32,042 bases of DNA, taken from the NCBI GenBank assembly GCA_030654105.1, contig JAURYC010000288.1:1-32042 (forward strand). The letters are read 5' to 3'. The translations under genes and the position numbers were made by a program. This document shows positions 16,435 through 24,562 of this stretch, piece after piece. Positions within the stretch are counted from its first letter, which is position 1. The number at the start of each line of letters is the position of its first letter. The notes below the pieces were generated by a model. That model was not told where the DNA came from, searched no databases, and saw only the letters and a list, made by a program, of their open reading frames with translations. Source of the DNA: Deltaproteobacteria bacterium. GTDB lineage: Bacteria > Desulfobacterota > SM23-61.

Positions 16435-16463
16435 TTGCTTTTTCATTATTTAAATAATAAAAT
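16435..16463 (+). promoter_or_regulatory. Candidate promoter for rpmH-rnpA-yidC operon
   Basis: TTGCTT (16435-16440) and TAAAAT (16458-16463) are separated by exactly 17 bases in the A/T-rich region between the HAD gene and rpmH. A hairpin in the predicted leader (AGTCTTT/AAAGACT, 16498-16515, loop TCTT) lies 57 bases before the rpmH start. The 184-base gap otherwise shows nothing clear. Confidence 0.5.
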
Positions 16464-16572
16464 TAAACTTTAAACGAATCATTAAATTTTTTTCAAGAGT
16501 CTTTTCTTAAAGACTTTGGAAAAAATATGCTTTCTAGCAACAAAAAAAATCACCCCCAGCAGGAGTATATTG

Positions 16573-16722
16573 GTGAAGAGGACCTATCAGCCAAGCAACA
16601 CTCGCAGAAAAAGAACTCACGGTTTCTTACAGCGCATGTCCACAAAAGGTGGGCGTTTAGTTTTGCAGCGCAGGAGGGCCAAAGGCCGGAAGAGATTGGT
16701 GGTTGAGGCGGAAGAATATTGA
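16573..16722 (+). CDS. rpmH: 50S ribosomal protein L34
   Basis: The 49-residue basic protein reads (M)[18 protein letters not shown] through RRAKGRKRL, the strongly conserved L34 sequence. I chose GTG at 16573, which gives the canonical N-terminus and has AGGAG 7 bases upstream; a longer frame starting at 16516 would add 19 residues not found in the family. It is the first gene of the rpmH-rnpA-yidD-yidC-jag-mnmE cluster. Confidence 0.97.
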   Translation: MKRTYQPSNTRRKRTHGFLQRMSTKGGRLVLQRRRAKGRKRLVVEAEEY

Positions 16723-16759
16723 GATTCTCCCTACCACTAGAGATCGGAGCCCCGGGCAG

Positions 16760-17098
16760 ATGTGCCCTAACACACTGGGAAAAGAGGAGAGGATCCGTCG
16801 CCGGGCCGATTTTCTGAGAATCTCTAAGGAGGGGGTTAAATACCAGACAGAACATTTCGGGGTTTTTATATGTCCCAACCGCCAATCCCTCCGGAGATTG
16901 GGGATCACCGTGGGAAAGCGGGTTGGTTCAGCGGTTGAACGCAATCGTTTAAAACGACTCATTCGGGAGTTTTTTCGCCTGAATAAAGAAGCACTTTTAA
17001 GCTCTTCTGACTTCGTGATCACAGCGAAAGAAGGTGCCGCTAAAATAAATTTTTGGCAAGTGTCGAAAGAATTGAAAGGAATCTTAAAAGAGCAATAG
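16760..17098 (+). CDS. rnpA: Ribonuclease P protein component
   Basis: Protein subunit of RNase P, which matures tRNA 5' ends. The 112-residue product from the ATG at 16760 begins MCPNTLGKEERIRRRADF. It contains the signature VGKRVGSAVERNRLKRLIREFFR with the RNR motif and ends near DFVITAKEGAAKINFWQV. An alternative TTG at 16703 would overlap rpmH and add 19 residues; overlap with rpmH is known in some bacteria, so this start is uncertain. It is followed by yidD after 16 bases. Confidence 0.94.
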   Translation: MCPNTLGKEERIRRRADFLRISKEGVKYQTEHFGVFICPNRQSLRRLGITVGKRVGSAVERNRLKRLIREFFRLNKEALLSSSDFVITAKEGAAKINFWQVSKELKGILKEQ

Positions 17099-17114
17099 CT
17101 CCCCCAACTTTTGG

Positions 17115-17366
17115 ATGGTGACCCGGATCGTTCTTGGCCTCATTCGACTTTATCGCCGATTCCTCTCCCCGCTAACCTTTTCTTCTTGCCGCTTTGCGCC
17201 CTCGTGCTCTGCCTACGCTATGGAAGCGGTCGAGCGATTTGGTCCGGCTAAAGGTTTACTATTGGCAATGTGGAGGCTTTTGAAATGTCACCCTTTCCAT
17301 CCCGGAGGTTATGACCCGGTAATCAAACCCCCATCCAGTCACCCGGCGGGCCGATCTCTTCAGTGA
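17115..17366 (+). CDS. yidD: Membrane protein insertion efficiency factor YidD
   Basis: Small membrane-associated protein thought to aid YidC-dependent insertion. The 83-residue product contains the family core RFLSPLTFSSCRFAPSCSAYA, then RLLKCHPFHPGGYDPV with its conserved cysteines and the HPF/GGYDPV motif. The N-terminal hydrophobic amphipathic segment is at residues 1-20. It stands between rnpA and yidC, the standard order. Confidence 0.95.
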   Translation: MVTRIVLGLIRLYRRFLSPLTFSSCRFAPSCSAYAMEAVERFGPAKGLLLAMWRLLKCHPFHPGGYDPVIKPPSSHPAGRSLQ

Positions 17367-17396
17367 CCGAACGGAGGGAGCAAACGGAGGTTATTC

Positions 17397-19034
17397 ATGG
17401 AAAAGCGCGCGTTGTTAGCTGTAATCATTTCTTTGATCATCCTGGTTTTTTACCAGCAATTTTTTGCTCCTTCCGCCCCAGAGACCGTTAAAGAAAAACC
17501 AACTCAAGAAAAAGCTCAAGAAAAAACTCAGCCAGGGGAAAAAGTAACTCCTTCATCCACTGCGGTCCCGCCTGGGGAAGCGATCAAAACCCAGGCTGGT
17601 AAGGACATTATTGTGGATACCCCACTCTACACCGCAATCTTCGATACTCGAGGAGCCCGGCTGAAAAGCTGGGAAGTTAAAAAATATGCAGCCAAAATCG
17701 ACAAAGGAGCCAAAACCATCGACCTGGCCATAGAGACCCTGGGCAGGGGTTACCCTTTCGGCCTGGAGATCACGGAAGCCAATTTCCCATTTTCCCCCGA
17801 TTCCATTTTCCAGGTGAACGTGGATACCTTGAACTTGGGACCCCGGCAAACCAAGGGAGAACTGCTTTTCACCTGGAATTCCCCCGAAGGCTTGCAAGTT
17901 AGCCAGCAGATCATTTTCTATTCCGACAGTTACCGGATGGACCTCAACCTGCAAATGGCTAACCTCTCCTCGGGTCCCTTAGAAGGTCGGCCAGTCTTCG
18001 TCTGGACAGGAAAGATCGACACGGCCTCCGGATCTGGAGGGGCCATGGGATGCATTCCAGGCTCGGGGGGAAGCTCGGGTGCCGCAGTTCCTCCCTTCAC
18101 AGCCCTGGTGAAGAAAGAGCTGCACGAAGTGGAGTTGAACGACCTCAAGGACGAAAAACGCTTTTCCCAAGACGTCCAGTGGGGAGGTTTCCAAGATATA
18201 TATTTCCTCGCCGCTCTTATCCCCCAGAAATCCGAGGGTACTGAGCTCATTATGAAAAAAGTCTCGGCAACTGTCGCTGAGCTGCGTATGGGGGGTCCCA
18301 AAGCATCCCTCCCGCCGCAAACCCAATTCACCCAATCCTACGCCATGTACCTCGGACCCAAAGCCCTGGACATCCTCAAATCTTTCGGTTCTGATTTGGA
18401 CCGGGCGTTGGACTTCGGCTGGTTTGATGTGGTGGCGAAGCCCATGCTCTATGTCATGAAATTTTTCTACAAGTACACTGGGAATTATGGCCTGGCTATC
18501 ATCTTGCTCACGATCATCATCAAAATTCTTTTCTGGTATCCAACCCATATCAGTTACAAAGCGATGAAGGAGATGAAAAAACTCCAACCCGAGATGGCCA
18601 AGTTAAAAGAAAAACTTAAGGATGACAAGGAAAAGCTGAACAAAGAGATGATGGAACTTTATCGCCGGTACAAAGTCAACCCCATGAGTGGCTGCTTACC
18701 CATCGCCATCCAGATGCCCATTTTCTTCGCCCTGTATAAAGTTCTGCTTTACTCCATTGAGATTCGCCATGCTCCCTTCTACTGGTGGATTCAGGACCTC
18801 TCGGCCCAGGACCCTTACTATATCTCTCCCATTCTTATGGGGGTTTCCATGTTTGTCCAGCAGTGGATGACACCCACTACTGGTGACCCCACCCAGGCTA
18901 AGATGATGCTGATCATGCCCGTAGTATTTACATTCATGTTCCTCAGTTTTCCCACAGGTCTGGTTATTTACTGGCTGTTCAACAACCTGCTTTCTATTGG
19001 GCAGCAAATATATATCAACCAACATTCGACGTAG
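17397..19034 (+). CDS. yidC: Membrane protein insertase YidC
   Basis: Inserts and folds inner-membrane proteins, alone or with SecYEG. The 545-residue product matches the Gram-negative length. It has an N-terminal anchor (residues 6-22), a Lys/Gln/Glu/Pro-rich linker (about 28-60), a large periplasmic domain (about 65-345), then the conserved five-helix core. The core includes YKAMKEMKKLQPEM (cytoplasmic coiled region), NPMSGCLPIAIQMPIFFALYKVL and the C-terminal FPTGLVIYWLFNNLLSIGQQ. ATG at 17397 with GGAGG 7 bases upstream. The large periplasmic domain implies a two-membrane envelope. Confidence 0.97.
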   Translation: MEKRALLAVIISLIILVFYQQFFAPSAPETVKEKPTQEKAQEKTQPGEKVTPSSTAVPPGEAIKTQAGKDIIVDTPLYTAIFDTRGARLKSWEVKKYAAKIDKGAKTIDLAIETLGRGYPFGLEITEANFPFSPDSIFQVNVDTLNLGPRQTKGELLFTWNSPEGLQVSQQIIFYSDSYRMDLNLQMANLSSGPLEGRPVFVWTGKIDTASGSGGAMGCIPGSGGSSGAAVPPFTALVKKELHEVELNDLKDEKRFSQDVQWGGFQDIYFLAALIPQKSEGTELIMKKVSATVAELRMGGPKASLPPQTQFTQSYAMYLGPKALDILKSFGSDLDRALDFGWFDVVAKPMLYVMKFFYKYTGNYGLAIILLTIIIKILFWYPTHISYKAMKEMKKLQPEMAKLKEKLKDDKEKLNKEMMELYRRYKVNPMSGCLPIAIQMPIFFALYKVLLYSIEIRHAPFYWWIQDLSAQDPYYISPILMGVSMFVQQWMTPTTGDPTQAKMMLIMPVVFTFMFLSFPTGLVIYWLFNNLLSIGQQIYINQHST

Positions 19035-19048
19035 CTTTGGGGGATAAA

Positions 19049-19732
19049 ATGAATTCTGTTGAAACCGAAGGCAAAACCATTGAAGAGGCCATCAACAAAG
19101 CCTGCGAAGAATTGAAAGTCTCCAAGGAAGATTTGGAGATTGAAATCCTGGCCAATGGATCCAGCGGCTTCTTGGGGCTGGTGGGAGTCAAGAAGGCCCA
19201 GATTCGAGCCACCCGCAAAACAACCGTAACCCCCATAGAAAAAGAGGTAGGTCTTCCGCCTGCCTCTTCCAGTTACCATGTAGGGGAAATGGCCAAGAAA
19301 ACCCTGCAGGAGCTTTTACACTTATTGGGGGTCGAGGCGGAGGTTGAACTTCGCGATGAGCCCGAACGTGTCTTATTATCCATTAAGAGTGATGGCAGTG
19401 GCTTATTGATCGGCCGTAAGGGCGAGACTCTCGATGCCCTTGAGTACCTGATTAGCAAGATTGTTCATAAGGGCGCCGAAGATAAAAAAAGGATTGTGCT
19501 TGATACAGAAAACTACCGCTCCCGGAGGGAAGAATCTTTGGTCAACCTGGCCCACCGCCTGGCCGATAAAGCCAAAAAGCTGGGCCGGCCTGTAACCATC
19601 AGTCCGATGAATGCCCATGACCGGCGCATTATCCATCTGGCCCTCCAGGACGACAAAACCCTGCGCACACGATCGACCGGAACCGGACTTTACCGGAAGG
19701 TCATGATCAGTCCCGAAAAAAAACCTTCATGA
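19049..19732 (+). CDS. jag: Jag/KhpB RNA-binding protein
   Basis: RNA-binding partner encoded next to yidC. The 227-residue protein has an N-terminal Jag domain (residues about 1-50, VETEGKTIEEAINKACEEL), a KH domain with the GRKGETLDALEYL loop, and a C-terminal R3H domain with the signature PMNAHDRRIIHLAL and TGTGLYRKVMISP. I chose the ATG at 19049, preceded by GGGGGA; an upstream in-frame TTG at 19037 adds four residues. Its stop overlaps the mnmE start in an ATGA, indicating coupling. Confidence 0.94.
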   Translation: MNSVETEGKTIEEAINKACEELKVSKEDLEIEILANGSSGFLGLVGVKKAQIRATRKTTVTPIEKEVGLPPASSSYHVGEMAKKTLQELLHLLGVEAEVELRDEPERVLLSIKSDGSGLLIGRKGETLDALEYLISKIVHKGAEDKKRIVLDTENYRSRREESLVNLAHRLADKAKKLGRPVTISPMNAHDRRIIHLALQDDKTLRTRSTGTGLYRKVMISPEKKPS

Positions 19733-21117
19733 GCAAAGGGGTCTTGGGGGATACGATTGCGGCAATTTCCACCCCTTTGGGGACGGGAGGTATCGGCGTC
19801 ATCCGCATCAGTGGTTCCCAGGCCCTGACCATCGCGGGCAAAGTCTTTCGGCCGAAGGGGGACGCGGATCCTCTCCTTTCCCACCGATTTTACCTGGGTG
19901 AAATTATCCGTCCCGAAGATCAAACGGTCATTGACGAAGTCCTTCTCGTATACATGCGCCAGCCCAAAACTTATACTCGGGAGGATGTGGTTGAAATCCA
20001 ATGCCACAGCGGGGCTTTGGTTCTCCAGGAGATTTTGCAGGCCGTCCTGCGCAGCGGAGCCCGTTTGGCCGAGCCAGGAGAATTTACCAAGCGTGCCTTC
20101 TTGAACGGCCGAATCGACCTGACCCAGGCGGAAGCAGTTATCGACTTGATCAATTCCAAGACCCAGCAATCTCTGGAACTGGCCAATCGACAGCGGTCAG
20201 GTAAATTGGCCGCGGAAGTGCGGCAAATGAAAGAAGGGCTGCTGAACCTTCTAACTCTGCTTGAAGCCAGCGTCGATTTTCCCGAAGAAGAAATTCCTGA
20301 AATCTCTCCGCAGGAAATCCTCCAGCGTCTTCAGAACACCCGAGACCGTTTGGATGTGCTTGGCAATACTTACCAGGAGGGCAAAGTCTACCGAGAAGGA
20401 ATTGCGGCGGTAATCATCGGCAAACCCAACGTAGGAAAATCCAGTCTGCTGAATTCCCTCCTCAGAGAGGAGCGCGCCATTGTCACCGCCATCCCCGGAA
20501 CGACGCGGGATGTCATCGAAGAAATCGTCAATATCGCCGGAATTCCCTTAAGGTTGATGGACACCGCCGGCCTTCGTCCTGTTCAGGATGCTATCGAGGA
20601 AGAAGGCGTAAGGCGAACGCACGACCGCTTGGCCCAGGCCGATCTCGTTATCTGGGTCCTGGACGGGTCCGAACCCCTATCATCCGAAGACCTGGCCATC
20701 CTTCCTCAGATTCGCTCGAAAAAGGCCATCATCGCTGTCAACAAGGACGACCTTCCGCAGCGCATTGCCCTGGAAGGTTTGCGCCAGCAGTTACCTGAAG
20801 CTCCTTTCATCGCCATCTCCGCCCTCTACAGCTTAGGGATCGACCGCCTCCAAGAGGCCATCCGCCATCTCGTTCTTAACGGCAAGGTGGATTCTTCGGC
20901 AGAAGTGATCCTTTCCAATCTTCGCCACAAACTGGCTATCGAGGCTGCCCGGGAGGCTTTATCCCACGCTTTAGAAGGCATGGGAAAAGACCTCTCTTGG
21001 GAATTTATCACCCTCGATCTGCGGCAGGCTTTGGAAGCCCTTGGTACCATTTTGGGCGAGATGGCTCCCGAGGATGTTTTGGACCGAATTTTTGAACAGT
21101 TCTGTATCGGAAAATGA
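19729..21117 (+). CDS. mnmE: tRNA modification GTPase MnmE
   Basis: With MnmG it modifies uridine 34 of certain tRNAs. The 462-residue protein has an N-terminal folate-binding domain (with GEFTKRAFLNGRIDLTQAEA), a helical domain, and an inserted G domain: GKPNVGKSS at 231-239, GTTRD at 257-261, DTAG at 278-281 and NKDD at 338-341. It ends in FCIGK with the catalytic-type cysteine. ATG at 19729 overlaps jag; its own stop overlaps the next gene's ATG. No mnmG follows in this window. Confidence 0.97.
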   Translation: MSKGVLGDTIAAISTPLGTGGIGVIRISGSQALTIAGKVFRPKGDADPLLSHRFYLGEIIRPEDQTVIDEVLLVYMRQPKTYTREDVVEIQCHSGALVLQEILQAVLRSGARLAEPGEFTKRAFLNGRIDLTQAEAVIDLINSKTQQSLELANRQRSGKLAAEVRQMKEGLLNLLTLLEASVDFPEEEIPEISPQEILQRLQNTRDRLDVLGNTYQEGKVYREGIAAVIIGKPNVGKSSLLNSLLREERAIVTAIPGTTRDVIEEIVNIAGIPLRLMDTAGLRPVQDAIEEEGVRRTHDRLAQADLVIWVLDGSEPLSSEDLAILPQIRSKKAIIAVNKDDLPQRIALEGLRQQLPEAPFIAISALYSLGIDRLQEAIRHLVLNGKVDSSAEVILSNLRHKLAIEAAREALSHALEGMGKDLSWEFITLDLRQALEALGTILGEMAPEDVLDRIFEQFCIGK

Positions 21118-21560
21118 ACGAAGTTTCCATCTGGATCGATAAAGAAGGGCGCTGGTTTTTTCAGGGGGAAGAAATCACCCACCGCAAGACCTACCTCCTG
21201 TACAATAGAAATCTGACCCGCGACGCATCTGGCCGGATTATTTTGCGGATTGGCCAAGAAATATGCACCGTAGAGGTGGAAGATGCCCCTTTCGTGGTCA
21301 AGACCCTCGAATTCGTTACTTTCGAAAAAGGTGGGTTGGAGTCTGTTTGGTTAATCTTGAACGATGAGAGTCGAGAACAACTTATCCCTGAAACCCTCCG
21401 CATCGGAGCAGATCATATTCCCTATTGTCGGGTTCGTGGCGGAATATTCGAAGCTCGCTTTTCCCGCGGCGCCTATCAACTTCTGGTCCCCTTCATCCAG
21501 CATGACGAGCAAGAAAAGCGCTTTTTCATTTCCATCGATGGGGAAAAGCACCCCCTATAA
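21114..21560 (+). CDS. DUF1285-like protein
   Basis: A 148-residue protein of unknown function. The N-terminus SIWIDKEGRWFFQGEEITHRKTYLL and the core ILRIGQEICTVEVEDAPFVV match my memory of the DUF1285 pattern (W-F/Y-x-x-G-x-x-I, then VEDAPF). The second half (IPYCRVRGGIFEARFSRGAYQLL) also fits. It appears soluble, with no signal peptide. The ATG overlaps the mnmE stop (ATGA), so it is translated with mnmE, an association I do not recall as widespread. It could be involved in RNA or tRNA metabolism by context, but that is a guess. Confidence 0.7.
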   Translation: MNEVSIWIDKEGRWFFQGEEITHRKTYLLYNRNLTRDASGRIILRIGQEICTVEVEDAPFVVKTLEFVTFEKGGLESVWLILNDESREQLIPETLRIGADHIPYCRVRGGIFEARFSRGAYQLLVPFIQHDEQEKRFFISIDGEKHPL

Positions 21561-21589
21561 ACCCACCCTTCCCGTTCAGCTGAGCTCAC

Positions 21590-21678
21590 AACGAAGCCCT
21601 CTCCCGCTGAGGAGGGAGGGTTAGGAGGGGGAGAATTCAAGGCTTACCTCCCCCCCCATCCCGCCATTTTTAAATGGC
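21590..21678. repeat. G/C-run palindromic region between convergent genes
   Basis: Between the DUF1285 gene and the MFS gene lie the imperfect hairpin CCCTCTCCC/GGAGGGAGGG, a second pairing of GGGGGAG with CTCCCCC, and a short palindrome GCCATTT/AAATGGC (21663-21678) over the MFS stop codon. None ends in a T-run. This resembles a degenerate C-run intergenic repeat more than a clean terminator. Confidence 0.4.
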
Positions 21679-22860
21679 CCTCTTATTGGTAGGGTAAGGT
21701 ATGAGTGCGCCCGGAATGAATGCCGCCCAGGGGATGAGAGCGATGACCCACAGGGTTAGGGGTACCCCCCAATGGTCGGCAAAGAGCCCCAATAAAGCCG
21801 TTCCAATACCCCCCGTCCCTATGGCAAAGCCAACAATCAAGCCCGAGGCCATCCCCAGGCTTTTAGGCATGAAGAACTGACCCATGACCATGGACACAGT
21901 GAAAGAAAAGATTAAGATGAAGCCGGCCAGGATAAAACAGATAAAAGACCAGAAGCCGGAGCTTAACAGAAAAAGGACCAAAAAGGGAGTGGTAAGGCCC
22001 AGGCTGAAAAGGACAATTTTTTTATGCCCGAAACGATCCGCCAGCGGCCCTCCGGCGAGCGTACCTAAAGTTCCGGCCGATAGAAACGCGAAAAGGAGAT
22101 TCCCGGCCTGCATCGGGTCTCCCTTCATATAATTGATGTAATAAAAAGGGATGAAAGTCATCAACCCGATGTGCGCCCAGGAACGCAGCATGACCATCCC
22201 CAGCAGCAGAGACATCGGGTAGAGGGCCGACCTCGTAGCGACATCCGTCGAGGTCAAGGTAGGCGAAGAACGAATGGAGGGCCGGCTCACGCGCCAGAAA
22301 CGACTGAAGAGAAACACCCCGGCCATGGCCGCGCCTGGAATTAGAAAAAAGACACTTCCCTTAAGCCCCAGGCTCTTCACCAAGGCAACGGCCATCAGCG
22401 GACCGAAGGCAAACCCTAAGTTCCCTCCCACCCCGAAGATGGACATCCCTGTGGCCTTCTTCTCCCCGGCGAAAAAGTTGGAAAGGCGCCACCCTTCGGG
22501 ATGGTAGATGGCCACTCCCACCCCACTAAGAATTACCAGGATAACAATTTGCTTGTAACTTGAGGCCCACCCCAAGAAGGCGATTCCCAGAGCGGCGCAA
22601 AAAATACCCAACGGCAGGAACCAGAGGAAGGATTTTCGGTCCGTGATATAGCCGAAAAGCGGCTGGATGACCGAAGAGGTCAGGTTGGAAAACAACATGA
22701 TCGTTCCCGCCATGGCATAAGAAAGTCCTAAAGCGTCTTTTAGGAAAGGGAGTAACGCAGGCAGGGCGCTGGTATTCAAATCCGTCATCATGTGGCCCAT
22801 ACTCAGAAGGATCAGACCCCGGTAATCAATCTTCTTTATTATCCCGGTTTTTTCGTCCAA
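21670..22860 (-). CDS. MFS transporter, fosmidomycin-resistance (Fsr)-like
   Basis: A 396-residue membrane protein with about 12 hydrophobic segments. The start of the transporter region (GHMMTDLNTSALPALLPFLKD) and VAIYHPEGWRLSNFFAGEKK match the Fsr-like branch of the major facilitator superfamily, whose members are drug or small-molecule effluxers. The substrate here is not known. The start is TTG at 22860 with GAAGGAG upstream. It lies 164 bases downstream of the M81 gene on the same strand and may be co-transcribed with the peptide uptake locus, which could instead suggest export of a hydrolysis product. Confidence 0.85.
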   Translation of the reverse strand: MDEKTGIIKKIDYRGLILLSMGHMMTDLNTSALPALLPFLKDALGLSYAMAGTIMLFSNLTSSVIQPLFGYITDRKSFLWFLPLGIFCAALGIAFLGWASSYKQIVILVILSGVGVAIYHPEGWRLSNFFAGEKKATGMSIFGVGGNLGFAFGPLMAVALVKSLGLKGSVFFLIPGAAMAGVFLFSRFWRVSRPSIRSSPTLTSTDVATRSALYPMSLLLGMVMLRSWAHIGLMTFIPFYYINYMKGDPMQAGNLLFAFLSAGTLGTLAGGPLADRFGHKKIVLFSLGLTTPFLVLFLLSSGFWSFICFILAGFILIFSFTVSMVMGQFFMPKSLGMASGLIVGFAIGTGGIGTALLGLFADHWGVPLTLWVIALIPWAAFIPGALIPYPTNKRAI

Positions 22861-23024
22861 GGTATACTCCTTCGAAATTTTAACAACTTGTAGCTCCTTA
22901 GGTTATTCTATACATTTCCAAGCGAAGCATTTTACCACGGGGAGCCTTATTGTTAGCCGAAGTTCATAATCATTTAACCAAAGCCCTGGAAAGGAAGTAG
23001 AGTTCGCTGGGTGCCTGGTAGCGA

Positions 23025-24506
23025 TCAATCCAGGTCGAGGGGATAGACGGGGCGGCGGACTTTGCGGTAGTGGAAGCGCTTGAGGTCCATGGAAGCTAAG
23101 CCACCGCTGTCCGCCAGAAGCACCCCGCTGGAAATGGGTTCGAAGGCGGCCCGGAAATGGTGCCAGGATTTGACCGCAAGAACGGAGCACTCCCGGGGCT
23201 CGATGTTCTGGGTACGGAAGACCTGCAAATCGTACACCTGGTGGTTATGAGTAGCCACCACCACCCGCACTCCACCCTGCCGCAAAACAGCCGTCGGCCC
23301 CAGGGAGAAACGGACGCCCTTGTTCATAGGCCCTTCGCAGGTGTAAGCTCCGTCGCTGATATTCTCAACCACTCCATCAAAAATGAGGGAAGGCCCGTAG
23401 GTTCTGGGATCGATCTTCGCTCCCAGTTCCACTTTCACCTTGGCGCCTCTTCCGGCACTTACGCACTGACGGGCTGCTTCCGGATCGGCCACGGAGGCAA
23501 AGGCCGCATTGGGCAGGTCGGCCTCAACCATGGCTCGCAAAAGATTGATCCCGTCGCCGTAGCCTCCCGATCCGGGGTTGTCGGTGTAATCGGCGATGAT
23601 TAGCGGCTTGCTTCCAGGGAGCACGGACTTCGCCTTTTCCATCGCCTCTTTGATCTTCACCGGCTGAACCGTCTTTTCATCCCGGGTCGCCCAGATCTCT
23701 TCCTGAAGTTCCTGAGCCAGGGCCCGGTAGCGCGGGCTCTCGCCATTTCCGGTAATCGTCACCGATGGGCCAACCTCCGGGATGTCGGACCAGACGAAAC
23801 CGGCGCAGACGGCCACTGCCAGCACGCCCGGTTCTTTCTGCTGCAATTCCTCCGCTTTCCGGAGAATTCTGGACATGGGACCGCCCTGGGTGCGGCCGTA
23901 ATCGCAGCCATCGATCTGAGGCCCTCGTACCATCAATGCCCGCGGGCAAATCTTTCCTTCCATGGCCCGCTGAAGGAGGCTGGCTGCCTCCATGGCCCGC
24001 TCGTAATGATCCACGTGAGGGTAGGTGCGGTAGGCGATGACGATGTTGGCCAGGCGGGCCATGACCTCGGTCACGTTGGCATGAATGTCCAGGGTTATGG
24101 CAATCGGCACCTGCGGGCCGAGCCTTTCCCGGAGGCGGCGCAAGAGATCCCCTTCGGCGTCATCCTGGTCTTCTGTGACCATGGCTCCGTGCAGGGCGAG
24201 GAGTACACCATCGAAAGGGCCTTGCTTGCAAGCCTCGATGACTGCCCCGCTGAGTTCCGCCCAGGTCTCGACCATTGTCTTCCCGCTGGGAGTTGCCTGG
24301 GCGGCGATGGGCTGAACCAGATTCCAACCATACTTCTTGGCTGCATCGAGGTGGCCTCCGATCTCCGTACGGGTTCCGGCCAGGGCCTGTTGAATCTCCT
24401 CTCCCCGGTAATACCGGCGTGCTTTATAGGAGCTAATCGTTGCGGGAAGGATGCTGAAAGTGTTGGTTTCGTGGTTGATCTCCGCAGAAAGAACGCGTCG
24501 GGCCAT
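23025..24506 (-). CDS. M81 family metallopeptidase (MlrC/microcystinase C-like)
   Basis: The 493-residue protein has the M81 features: AEINHETNTF at the N-terminus, LLALHGAMV, TLDIHANVT and AYRTYPHVDHYERA with likely zinc-binding His/Asp residues in the first 180 residues, then IIADYTDNPGSGGYGDGI. The C-terminal domain (from about 340) has the MlrC-like shape. MlrC cleaves a linear microcystin fragment, but most family members act on unknown substrates; no cyanotoxin link is implied. No signal peptide. ATG at 24506 with AAGGAG upstream. It follows the ABC ATPase gene, so its substrate probably enters through that importer. Confidence 0.92.
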   Translation of the reverse strand: MARRVLSAEINHETNTFSILPATISSYKARRYYRGEEIQQALAGTRTEIGGHLDAAKKYGWNLVQPIAAQATPSGKTMVETWAELSGAVIEACKQGPFDGVLLALHGAMVTEDQDDAEGDLLRRLRERLGPQVPIAITLDIHANVTEVMARLANIVIAYRTYPHVDHYERAMEAASLLQRAMEGKICPRALMVRGPQIDGCDYGRTQGGPMSRILRKAEELQQKEPGVLAVAVCAGFVWSDIPEVGPSVTITGNGESPRYRALAQELQEEIWATRDEKTVQPVKIKEAMEKAKSVLPGSKPLIIADYTDNPGSGGYGDGINLLRAMVEADLPNAAFASVADPEAARQCVSAGRGAKVKVELGAKIDPRTYGPSLIFDGVVENISDGAYTCEGPMNKGVRFSLGPTAVLRQGGVRVVVATHNHQVYDLQVFRTQNIEPRECSVLAVKSWHHFRAAFEPISSGVLLADSGGLASMDLKRFHYRKVRRPVYPLDLD

Positions 24507-24533
24507 CAAATTATCTCCTTTGTTATCGTGCGA

Positions 24534-24562
24534 GTCCGCATTCTGAAATCCGCAATCCGCAA
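24534..24562. repeat. Heptamer array NTCCGCA
   Basis: The gap between the second ABC ATPase gene and the M81 gene holds period-7 words GTCCGCA, TTCTGAA (degenerate), ATCCGCA and ATCCGCA, ending at the ATPase stop codon. There is no inverted partner here, unlike most other arrays in the window. Confidence 0.7.

Noticed and set aside
16516-16572. 19-codon N-terminal extension of L34
   Set aside because: The family starts at KRTYQPS; the GTG at 16573 has a ribosome binding site at the right distance.
22903-23190. 95-codon minus-strand frame overlapping the M81 3' end
   Set aside because: It overlaps conserved M81 coding sequence in another frame and has no motif; the remaining 164-base gap shows no gene.
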